NCBI GenBank assembly: GCA_011390885.1
Contig: JAABRO010000033.1
Span: forward strand, 79,389 to 143,388
DNA from: Gemmatimonas sp.
GTDB taxonomy: Bacteria; Gemmatimonadota; Gemmatimonadetes; Gemmatimonadales; Gemmatimonadaceae
Direction: 5' to 3'
DNA: 64,000 nucleotides
Below are positions 16,494-23,805 of the stretch, in pieces. Each line of letters opens with the position of its first letter. Position 1 is the first letter of the stretch. The position numbers were made by a program, and so were the translations under genes. The notes under the pieces were generated by a model. That model was given only the letters and a program-made list of their open reading frames with translations. It searched no databases and was not told where the DNA came from.

Positions 16494-17240
16494 ATGTACT
16501 CACTGACTCGACCTGCCTCGCTCGCGCTCGCTCTTGCGCTGACGGCGCTCGCGCTCGCGCTCCCTGTGACCGCACGCGCCCAGGGCATCGAAGGCGAGGT
16601 AGTGGACTCCGCCGGTCGCCGGCTGCTCAACGCGCTGGTGACCGTACAGCCGGGCGACGCATCCATTCGATCCGATGCCGCCGGTCGGTTTGCGCTGCCC
16701 ACGCTCAGGCCGGGGTCGTATCGCGTACGCGTGCGACGCATCGGCTTCCGCGAGCACGTGGAGCAGGTCACCGTGCTGCCGGGGCAGCGCAGTCGGCTCT
16801 CGATCTCCCTGCAACCTGCCGCGCCCACCCTCGACACCGTGCGGGCGCGCGTGGACCAGAACACGTGCGACACCGGCACGCTCGAGGGCTTTGAATGCCG
16901 CAAGCAATCGGGGGTCGGCTTCCTGCGTGACGCCGATGCGCTGGCCGCGCGCAGGCCTGAGCAGCTGTTCGACCTGCTCAGCGACCTGCCGGGCATTCGA
17001 CCGGTCACCAGCCGAGGCCCCAACGGTGTGCAGGAGATGGCGCCGAGTGTCCGGCCGAGCCGCTGCCTCAAGATGCTCGTGAACGGCCGGCCGGAGATTG
17101 CGGCGCGGTGGTGGACGGCGCGCGATGTGGTGGCGGTCGAGTACTACAACGAGTGGCGCCAGGTTCCGCTGGCCTACCGGCAGATCGTGGACAACGTGAG
17201 CTGCGACCTCATCGTGTACTGGCTGACGACGGCGCCGTAG
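16494..17240 (+). CDS. Secreted carboxypeptidase-regulatory-domain protein with TonB-plug-like end
   Basis: 248 residues. A long signal peptide (Leu/Ala repeats, ending VTARAQ) is followed by a CarboxypepD_reg-like beta-sandwich (GIEGEVVDSAGRRLLNALVTV to RIGFREHVEQVTV). A plug-like segment comes next (PEQLFDLLSDLPGIRPV, then MLVNGRP). The protein stops before any barrel, so it is either a short family of its own, seen often in Gemmatimonadota, or a truncated receptor. Two Cys pairs may form disulfides. The ATG at 16494 opens the signal peptide; an in-frame GTG lies 14 codons upstream. Confidence 0.65.
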   Translation: MYSLTRPASLALALALTALALALPVTARAQGIEGEVVDSAGRRLLNALVTVQPGDASIRSDAAGRFALPTLRPGSYRVRVRRIGFREHVEQVTVLPGQRSRLSISLQPAAPTLDTVRARVDQNTCDTGTLEGFECRKQSGVGFLRDADALAARRPEQLFDLLSDLPGIRPVTSRGPNGVQEMAPSVRPSRCLKMLVNGRPEIAARWWTARDVVAVEYYNEWRQVPLAYRQIVDNVSCDLIVYWLTTAP

Positions 17241-17284
17241 ATCAGCGAAGAGCGACTCGACGGCGAGTTGGATTTTCGGTCGTG

Positions 17285-17333
17285 CGTGCAGTTCTCGCGT
17301 TCATCGCGCGGCTCGCGCCATCGCGTCTTTCGC
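17285..17333. repeat. Degenerate copy of the TCGCGCC palindrome family
   Basis: This stretch between convergent genes reads CAGTTCTCGCG, then TCGCGCGGCTCGCG and TCGCGTCTTTCGCAG. It resembles one half of the long palindromes at 27080-27210 and 59711-59860, including the flanking GCAGTTC, but its partner arm is not recognisable. It is probably an eroded copy. Confidence 0.4.
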
Positions 17334-17355
17334 AGGTGAGGGCACCCTTGCGGTG

Positions 17356-18294
17356 CTACGGCAGCTTTCCATCCCGCTCGAGATACACCCGTCGCACCGC
17401 GATCGGCCCCTGCTGCTCGGCGAGAAACCATCCGCCGTACTCCGCCCACCGGGCCTGCTTCAGAGCTTCTTCCACCGGCACGCCCGCCGCGTGCAGCCGC
17501 TCGGCTTCGGCGATCACCGCACGCAGCGCGTCACGAAACGCCACGAGTTCCTCGCGCGACACGTCGGGCGTCTCGATGAAGCCGTGCCCCGGGATGAAGT
17601 GGTCCACGTCCATGGCGAGCGCGCGCTCGACCGTGGCGATCCACTCGCGCGGGTACGCCGAACGCATGGCGGGGAAGACGCGGTTGAGGTAGGCCTCGCT
17701 CATGAACAGCAGCTTCCTGTCGGGCAGGTGCACGTGCAGGTCGCCGCCGGTGTGTGCGCGGCCAAGGAAGAGCACCTCGACGGTGCGGCCTCCCACGTCG
17801 ATGACTTCGCGGTCGCTCGTCATGGCGCGTGGCGGCACGATCACGCGGCGTGAGGCGGGTGCTGCGGCGGAATCGCGCACGAGCTGCGCGCGCGAGGTGG
17901 GGTGCACGACGTAGGTGATGCCGTCGGGCAGCACGCTGTTGCCGGCGGTGTGGTCGCCGTGATCGCTGCCCATGACGTACCACTTGATCGGCAGCGGCGT
18001 GATCGCCCGAATTCGATCGAGCATGGTCTGCGTGGCGGCCGGACTGCCCTGTCCGTCGGCGATGAGCACGCCATCGCGCCCCACCACGATGAGGCTCACC
18101 GTGGTGAAGCCGGGCTGCCGGATCTCCTCGTAGCCGTAAACACCATCGCCGAGCGGCACGAGGCGCGGGAACGCCGAGAGCGGCACGCCGCGCACGGCGG
18201 GGTCGGCGGTGCGGGGCTGGGCCTCGAGCGCTGTGGCGGCGCAGCAGACGGACAGGGCGAGCACAGCGAGGCGCGCGGGCCGGAGCATCGACAT
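17356..18294 (-). CDS. Secreted metallo-beta-lactamase-fold hydrolase with altered zinc site
   Basis: 312 residues. Signal peptide MSMLRPARLAVLALSVCCAATALEA. The MBL fold is clear (TVSLIVVGRDGVLIADGQG, then GNSVLPDGITYVVHP, IPGHGFIETPDV). The usual HxHxDH signature reads SDHGDH here: Ser110 replaces the first His, while H112, D114 and H115 remain. The second-site Asp region (FxGD) also reads FMSEAY. Metal content and activity may therefore differ from classic MBL hydrolases. The C-terminal helix pair matches SoxH-like/quinoprotein-relay members. Stands alone between two intergenic hairpins. Confidence 0.8.
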   Translation of the reverse strand: MSMLRPARLAVLALSVCCAATALEAQPRTADPAVRGVPLSAFPRLVPLGDGVYGYEEIRQPGFTTVSLIVVGRDGVLIADGQGSPAATQTMLDRIRAITPLPIKWYVMGSDHGDHTAGNSVLPDGITYVVHPTSRAQLVRDSAAAPASRRVIVPPRAMTSDREVIDVGGRTVEVLFLGRAHTGGDLHVHLPDRKLLFMSEAYLNRVFPAMRSAYPREWIATVERALAMDVDHFIPGHGFIETPDVSREELVAFRDALRAVIAEAERLHAAGVPVEEALKQARWAEYGGWFLAEQQGPIAVRRVYLERDGKLP

Positions 18295-18420
18295 GGGGCA
18301 GGGCGGTGGGAGTGCGGAGCGACCGAGGGGTGTCGCTGAAGCTGCATCGGCCGCGCCTGCTCCCGCCAGCGGACGCGGTGTCATCGCGGACCGGCAAGCG
18401 CGCAACCGCAACTGACAAGG

Positions 18421-18520
18421 GGAAGAAATGAAGAAGAACCGAAGGGAGGAAGGGGCGGCGCGTGGCGACGGTGCATGCCACGACTCGACCTCCTTCATTT
18501 CTTCGGTTCTTCTTCTGTTC
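18421..18520. repeat. Purine-rich imperfect palindrome
   Basis: AAGAAGAACCGAA (18431-18443) is exactly complementary to 18502-18514, and the similarity extends inward over GGAGGAAGG/CCTCCTTC to an inner CGTGGC/GCCACG pair (18461-18466, 18477-18482). The result is a long hairpin of about 45-base arms. Read on the minus strand it follows the DUF2723 stop and ends in a T-rich run, so it may also terminate that operon. Confidence 0.6.
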
Positions 18521-18566
18521 TACCACTCAGTTTCGACGGCGCGCGCCCTCGCGCGATGCGCGCCGA

Positions 18567-20909
18567 TCAGCGCAGGCGCGCCTTGTCCACCATCTGCTCC
18601 ACCTGCACCATCACGGAGTCGGCGCGCACGGAGTCGCCGGCGGCCTGGAGGGAGCCGGCGAGGTACTGGCCGGTGATCACGTACATGATCGGGATGCCGG
18701 CCGAGGCGTCGTCCACCCAGCCGTCCTCACGGATGAGGGCGTCCATGCCGCGGTACTCGCGCCACAGCGAACTCGTGGCCGCGACGTCGAGCAGTTCCTG
18801 GCCGCGCAGCGGGATGAAGTCGAGTGACGGCTCGGGGCGCTGGCTCACCAGCTTCTGCGACAGGCCGTAGTTCACGATGTGGTCGCCGAAGCCGAGCGCG
18901 TTGGCGTATCCGCCGTAGGAGAAGAAGATGCCGCGCTCGGGGTAGGCGTGCCGGATCATGTACAGCACGAGCTGCTGGTCGCGCGTGAGATAGTCGGTGC
19001 CGATGGCCACATCCATGCCGTCGTGCACGAAGCGCTGCGCCTGCGGCAGCGCCACGACCGGCGGCACGGCGGCAAGTTCGGCGCGCGAGAGCGGGAAGAG
19101 CGGCTTGGTGGGCATCGTCCACTCGCGGTCGCGGAACAGCGCCGGCCCGTTCTCCTTGTCGTACGGCTCGAGCTTGCGGTTCTGCAGCTGCTGCGCGTAC
19201 CAGTCGGTGCCGAGGTACGGCACGACGGCCACGAGCACGTCGCGGCGCACCCCCTCCACCGCCTGCGCGTACCAGAGCGGGAAGGAGTCGTTGTCGCCGT
19301 TGGTGATGATCACGCCGTACGGCTCCACCGAGTTGAGCAGGTCGCGCGCCCACTCGCGCGTGAACGTGTGCCGGCTGCGCGGCGCGTCCATGGCGTTGGT
19401 CACCAGCGGGATGAGCGCGAGCGACATGACCGGCGCGCCGAGCCGCAGGCCGCGATCCGTGACCTCGGCGGTGCGGGCCAGCGCCTTCGCGAGCCACGTC
19501 CAGAGCGCCGTGAGGCCGAGTCCGGCCCATACGCCCCACGTGGAGAAGCTCCACAGGTAGAAGTAGTCGCGGTCGCGCACCTCGCGGTCCACGCTGCCGC
19601 CGAGCTCCGGCGCCTGCGAGTGGCCGTACTTGAAGTTGAGGTACACCACGAGCGCCACCGTGAGCGTGAACACGAGTCCGCCCACGTACCAGAAGGTGCG
19701 CCGGTCGCGCTTGAAGTGCACGATGCCGCCCGTGATGCCCAGCGCGAAGAAGAGCAGCGCGAGCACGCTCTGCATGGCCGGCGCCTGGTTGTAGGCGTCG
19801 CGGAACCACTGCCACTTGAAATACAGCCAGAACATGCCGTACTGCGCCGTGATCGGTGCCTTGCGCTCGGCCACGTTGTGGCCGGAGTACTGCTCACGAT
19901 CGATGTGCGCCTTCACCTTGCGCCACGTCTCGGCGCTGAAGGTGCAGTCCACCGCGATACCATCGGTGCACGCGGACACGCCACCGCTGTTGAGATACGG
20001 CTCGTGCGCGGCGCGGATGGGCATGGCCACGAACGGCGTGAGCCCCACCATGGCCACGGCCAGCGTGCCGAGCAGCAGGCGCCAGCGCAGCAGCGCGAGC
20101 GGCTGGCGCATGAGCACGAGCAGGCCGATGGCCGGCAGCGGCAGGAAGCCGGCCGGGTGGTTGGCGTAGCCGAGCCCCACCAGGTACGCGGCCGTGAGCA
20201 GGTAGCGGTCCGAGCCGTCGCGATCGGGTGCGTCGCTCCAGCGCAGCATGAGCCAGCTCACCGCCGCGAGGCCGAGCAGCGCCACGGTATACACCTTCTC
20301 GTTCACCACGCTCTGGTTCCACACGGTGAACGCCGTGCCGCCAATGATGACCGCGGCAGCGGCGCCCATGTAGCGGCCCCACTTCACCGGAATCCACGTG
20401 CGCAGCACGCCTTCGGCGACCAGGAACCAGAGGCCGGCCGAGAGCGCGCTGGTGACGGCGGCGAGCAGGTTGATGCGCGCGCCGTACTCGATCGGGATGG
20501 GAAGCAGGCCGAAGGCGTGCGCGAAGATCACGAACACCGGGTTGCCCGGCGGGTGCGGAATGCCGAACACCTTGGCGGCCGTGATGTACTCGCTCGTGTC
20601 CCACATGGCCGTCGTGGGGCCGAGCGTGAAGACGTAAAGCGCGAAGAGCGCGAGGGCGACGATGCCGGCGATGGTCCAGGGCGCGTCGCCGAAGCGCTCG
20701 TCCTTGCGCGGCGTGTCGGCGTTCCACGCCTCGCGGCCGAAGGAGAGGAGCGCGGCGGGGATGAGCCCGGCGTAGCCGACGGCGAGGCAGATCGCGGAGA
20801 TCGTGGTGCCGCCGCGCCAAAGGTCGGCGTAGCCGATGAGCAGCACGACGAGTGCGAGCGCACCGAGGAGCGCCGAGCGCCCGCGCCCGGACGAAGCAAG
20901 TGCAGACAT
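18567..20909 (-). CDS. DUF2723 membrane glycosyltransferase (GT117, protein O-mannosyltransferase-like)
   Basis: 780 residues. The first roughly 530 are polytopic membrane with large periplasmic loops. The family block is present: MWDTSEYITAAKVFGIPHPPGNPVF, with the acidic Asp/Glu pair of GT-C enzymes, then WNQSVVNEKVYTV. The last roughly 250 residues are soluble (NGDNDSFPLWYAQ, RRDVLVAVVPYLGTDWY). This is the PF11028 family, related to POMT-like enzymes that use polyprenyl-linked sugars; the acceptor here is unknown. It is the third gene of an operon behind an ECF sigma and its anti-sigma, 34 bases downstream of the latter. Confidence 0.9.
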   Translation of the reverse strand: MSALASSGRGRSALLGALALVVLLIGYADLWRGGTTISAICLAVGYAGLIPAALLSFGREAWNADTPRKDERFGDAPWTIAGIVALALFALYVFTLGPTTAMWDTSEYITAAKVFGIPHPPGNPVFVIFAHAFGLLPIPIEYGARINLLAAVTSALSAGLWFLVAEGVLRTWIPVKWGRYMGAAAAVIIGGTAFTVWNQSVVNEKVYTVALLGLAAVSWLMLRWSDAPDRDGSDRYLLTAAYLVGLGYANHPAGFLPLPAIGLLVLMRQPLALLRWRLLLGTLAVAMVGLTPFVAMPIRAAHEPYLNSGGVSACTDGIAVDCTFSAETWRKVKAHIDREQYSGHNVAERKAPITAQYGMFWLYFKWQWFRDAYNQAPAMQSVLALLFFALGITGGIVHFKRDRRTFWYVGGLVFTLTVALVVYLNFKYGHSQAPELGGSVDREVRDRDYFYLWSFSTWGVWAGLGLTALWTWLAKALARTAEVTDRGLRLGAPVMSLALIPLVTNAMDAPRSRHTFTREWARDLLNSVEPYGVIITNGDNDSFPLWYAQAVEGVRRDVLVAVVPYLGTDWYAQQLQNRKLEPYDKENGPALFRDREWTMPTKPLFPLSRAELAAVPPVVALPQAQRFVHDGMDVAIGTDYLTRDQQLVLYMIRHAYPERGIFFSYGGYANALGFGDHIVNYGLSQKLVSQRPEPSLDFIPLRGQELLDVAATSSLWREYRGMDALIREDGWVDDASAGIPIMYVITGQYLAGSLQAAGDSVRADSVMVQVEQMVDKARLR

Positions 20910-20943
20910 GTGGTGGAGCGAGAAGGGACGGAGGACGAACGAA

Positions 20944-21624
20944 TCAGAGCGCGGTGTCGGTCACGTGCGACGCAGGAGCGTCAGTTGCCCGCGCCGGCTC
21001 GACGCGGCGCGGGGCCGGCACGAACCCGGAGGACGTCGCGCGCACGGGCACCTGGTGGGCATCGTCCACCACGAACGCGAACGCGCCGGCCACGGCGTGT
21101 CGCGGGACGACGGTGCGGACTTCCCACAGCCCGCTTGCCGCCCGCTCCACCGTGGCCACCCGCACCACCGGCGCGGTCGGGGCATCCGTCCGCACCAGCG
21201 CCACGCGCGACGCCGTCGGCGCCCGGAGGGCGAAGCGGACGATGCGCATGGTGTCGTACAAGGTAGCGACCATGGAGTCCCGGAGGGGACGCCCCCCGGC
21301 GACCTGCCGCGCGATCACGGTGTCGCCCAGCACCTCGGCGCGGGCCAGCATGGCCGAGCTGCGCTGGAGCACGTCGGTGAGCGCGGTCACGCCGCCCCAG
21401 GTGAAGAGGAGGAGGGCCACGACCGCCCCGCCCACCGGCGAGAGCACGCCCCGCCGCCAGCGCCGGAGCGTGGGGGGCAGGTGGAGCGCTCGGGTCGGGG
21501 CGGGCGCCGAGCGCACGCCGTGCATGATGGTGTCGAGCCGGCGCTCGCGGTCGGCCAGGGCGATCGGGGCCCGGAGCGCGTCGGTCAGCTCGGCGGGCAG
21601 CAGGTCGGCGGAGTGGTCAGCCAT
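20944..21624 (-). CDS. Probable membrane anti-sigma factor
   Basis: 226 residues. A cytoplasmic N-terminal region of about 60 residues (LPAELTDALRAPIALADRERRLDTIM) is followed by one membrane helix (GGAVVALLLFTWGGVTAL) and a periplasmic domain with beta strands. The ATG lies inside the end of the sigma gene (8-base overlap), the classic arrangement of ECF sigma and anti-sigma. It lacks the HxxxCxxC zinc motif of ZAS anti-sigmas, so the assignment rests on topology and position. Confidence 0.7.
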   Translation of the reverse strand: MADHSADLLPAELTDALRAPIALADRERRLDTIMHGVRSAPAPTRALHLPPTLRRWRRGVLSPVGGAVVALLLFTWGGVTALTDVLQRSSAMLARAEVLGDTVIARQVAGGRPLRDSMVATLYDTMRIVRFALRAPTASRVALVRTDAPTAPVVRVATVERAASGLWEVRTVVPRHAVAGAFAFVVDDAHQVPVRATSSGFVPAPRRVEPARATDAPASHVTDTAL

Positions 21625-22213
21625 GGTGCGACTCCGGGCTGATGGCCCGATGGTGACGTGTTTCTGTTTCGTTGTGGACGCGCAAAAGCAGCGTACGAAG
21701 CCGTTCACACGCGCGGTGCACCCGCATCTTCAGCGCCGAGACGCCTGTGCCGGTGACGGCCGCCATCTCGGGGTAGGAGAGCCCTTCGGTGAAGTGCAGC
21801 ACCACGGCCTCTCGCTGCTCGAGCGGGAGGGTGGCGAGCGCCCGGCACAGCTCGGCGCGCAGGAAGGCGCGGTCGAGCTCCGCCTCGGGGGAGTGGGGCT
21901 CGGCCAGCGCAGCGAGCGTGTCGGCCTCCTGCGGCACCGGTCGGCGGGCCCGGTCGGCGGCGTGCGTGCGGCAGCGGTTGACCAGGATGCGCCAGAGCCA
22001 GCCCCGGAAGCGGTCCTGCTCCCGGTAGCTGGCCAGGTACCGGTACGCGCGCAGGAACGTGTCCTGCACGGCGTCCTCCGCGTCGGCGGCGTGGCCGAGC
22101 AGGTGCGTGGCGAAGCGCAGCGCGTCGTCGTGGTACCGCTCCACGAGCAGCCGGAAGGCCTCGCGGTCGCCCGCGAGGACCCGGCGCACGATGGCGGCGT
22201 CAGAAGTGGTCAT
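21617..22213 (-). CDS. RNA polymerase ECF sigma factor
   Basis: 198 residues. Region 2 (FRLLVERYHDDALRFATHLL, then DAEDAVQDTFLRAYRYL) and region 4 (LPLEQREAVVLHFTEGLSYPEMA, then SALKMRVHRACERLR) are intact, separated by a short linker. It probably controls its own operon, whose other members are an anti-sigma and a DUF2723 glycosyltransferase. Upstream on its strand a TTCTTATCGGC stretch abuts the ATG. Confidence 0.93.
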   Translation of the reverse strand: MTTSDAAIVRRVLAGDREAFRLLVERYHDDALRFATHLLGHAADAEDAVQDTFLRAYRYLASYREQDRFRGWLWRILVNRCRTHAADRARRPVPQEADTLAALAEPHSPEAELDRAFLRAELCRALATLPLEQREAVVLHFTEGLSYPEMAAVTGTGVSALKMRVHRACERLRTLLLRVHNETETRHHRAISPESHHG

Positions 22214-22521
22214 GCCGATAAGAACCCGGCCGCGGGTGGTTTGGTCACGAAGGGCCGACGGCGCATCGGCACGGTGGGTGGACGGAAACGATGGAAGCCC
22301 TGAAGATCGGTGTCAGCGTCGGCGGCACCAACTCCTCGTGTCCTGGACACGGCGGCAGCGTGCACGGCTCTCCGGCGGCAAGCTACGCCTCCTTGGTGTC
22401 GGCTTGCCAGCCGAGGCGCATGCTGGCTCTCACGGCGTCGGGAGTCGATGGGTTGACAGCGGGGTTAATTGATACTGAGTTCGCGAAACCGTTCATCAGT
22501 CTCCATCTTCCCCATCCGGCC
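22214..22521. other. 308-base divergent intergenic region upstream of the zinc-type operon
   Basis: No gene is seen here. The right half holds TTGACA at 22453-22458, an unusually AT-rich tract (GGTTAATTGATACTGAG, about 22463-22479) and the 8-base palindrome TTCGCGAA at 22480-22487, all 35-70 bases before the ATG at 22522. This is the likely promoter and operator area of the operon. I could not fit a clean -10 at 17 bases, nor a recognised Zur box. Confidence 0.4.
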
Positions 22522-23802
22522 ATGTCAACGAATCCAACGCCGAGCCGCCTCGCCATCCTCCTGCTCGCCGCCGGCACTCTCGCCGCCTGCTCCGACGACA
22601 ACGGGACCACCCCACTCGGGTCCAACCCGTCGACTTCCGTGACGGCGGCGCAAGTCCAGCGCCTGCTGGTCGCCGACACCGCGCCCCGTGCGCGCCTCCT
22701 CGCCGTCCACAACGATTCGACAGTCGCCAGTTACACGCTGGCCGCGCCTGGCTCGTACGTCTACTCCACGGCCTCCGGGCGGTTCGCCGCGATCCAGCAG
22801 CGTACGGCCGATCGCGTGAACTTCTACGATGCCGGCGTCTGGGTGGACGGCGCGACTGGCCATCGTCGCGCCCCGATGCCGCTGGCCTTCCAACTCACCG
22901 ACGGCCTTCCGACGCATGCGACCGTGACTGGGTCGTGGATCTCCATCTTCATGGACGGCAACGGACGCGCCGTGTGGATGAACGAGGCCGACTTCGTTGC
23001 GGGTGCGCCTCGCGTGGCGTTCGAAGTGCAAACCGGCGGGCCGCACCACAGCGGCTCGAGCACGATCGTGATCAACGGTACGCCGTACTTCGTGCTCGCT
23101 CCGCGCAATCCCGCGGGTGGCCTGCCAACGGCGGTCGAGGTGCGCAACCAGGCCGGCCAGGTCGTGGCGAGCGTACCGAACTGCCCGTCGATGCACGGCA
23201 ACGCCGCCATTCTCAACGGCGCCGCGTTTGGCTGCAGCGATGGCCTCGTGATCGTGCGCCAGGGCGTATCCGGGGTGACCGCGACCAAGGTGACGACGAC
23301 CGGCGACATGGCCGGTCTCGGCCTGCGCAATGCGTGGGCGGCAAAGAGCGGCACCGGGCTCATTCTCGGGCAGTTCGCTGCCCTGCCCGGTCAGCCGACG
23401 CGCCGGGTGCTCGCGCTCATCGATCCGGTGAGTGGCACGGTCAATCCGCTGCCGGCGCTGCCGTCTGGCGTGGTCGACCACTGGCGTGTGATCGAGCCGG
23501 TGAAGGGACAGGTCGTGGTCTTCGCCAACAATGGTTCGCTGTACGTCTACAGACTGTCCACGCGGCAGCTGGTGCAGACGGTGGCCAACGTGACGCCGGC
23601 GCTACCGACGTCGGGGGCGCTCACACACCAGGTGGACGCGGTGGAGGATCTCGCGGCGGTCGCGAGCCCGACCACGGGTGAAGTCGTGTACGTGAACCTC
23701 GCAACCGGCTCGATCGCCCGTCGGGTGAACCTCGGTGGTGCGCCGTCGCGGCTCACCTTCACCGGCGCCAAGCAGAGCGGGACCTTTACCCTCGCCCAGT
23801 AA
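22522..23802 (+). CDS. AztD-like beta-propeller lipoprotein (putative zinc chaperone)
   Basis: 426 residues. Lipobox LAAC (Cys23). The mature protein is a seven-bladed-type propeller with repeated strand pairs (VADTAPRARLLAVHNDSTVA, VVVFANNGSLYVYRL, GEVVYVNLATGSIARRV). The segment C221-PSMHG with Cys238 (AFGCSDGLVIV) matches the C-HG-GC pattern I know from the periplasmic zinc metallochaperone AztD. Other histidines (H132, H175-H176, H320) lie at blade edges. It stands first in a four-gene operon, three bases before a ZnuD-like receptor. The zinc role is inference from motif and context. Confidence 0.65.
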   Translation: MSTNPTPSRLAILLLAAGTLAACSDDNGTTPLGSNPSTSVTAAQVQRLLVADTAPRARLLAVHNDSTVASYTLAAPGSYVYSTASGRFAAIQQRTADRVNFYDAGVWVDGATGHRRAPMPLAFQLTDGLPTHATVTGSWISIFMDGNGRAVWMNEADFVAGAPRVAFEVQTGGPHHSGSSTIVINGTPYFVLAPRNPAGGLPTAVEVRNQAGQVVASVPNCPSMHGNAAILNGAAFGCSDGLVIVRQGVSGVTATKVTTTGDMAGLGLRNAWAAKSGTGLILGQFAALPGQPTRRVLALIDPVSGTVNPLPALPSGVVDHWRVIEPVKGQVVVFANNGSLYVYRLSTRQLVQTVANVTPALPTSGALTHQVDAVEDLAAVASPTTGEVVYVNLATGSIARRVNLGGAPSRLTFTGAKQSGTFTLAQ

Positions 23803-23805
23803 GCC

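Noticed and set aside
16313-17071. Extension of the tricorn gene to 1331 residues
   Set aside because: The extra 253 codons lie opposite the divergent secreted-protein gene and precede an obvious signal peptide at 16312.
18879-21266. 795-codon plus-strand open frame opposite DUF2723
   Set aside because: Low-complexity Arg/His/Glu sequence, the antisense shadow of a clear membrane protein.
22453-22481. Canonical sigma70 promoter TTGACA-17-TGAGTT upstream of the zinc-type operon
   Set aside because: The -35 is perfect but the hexamer at 17 bases matches the -10 consensus poorly, so only a general promoter region is reported.
22461-22500. Zur box upstream of the zinc-type operon
   Set aside because: The AT-rich tract and TTCGCGAA palindrome do not match any Zur consensus I know; claiming it would rest on the hypothesis itself.
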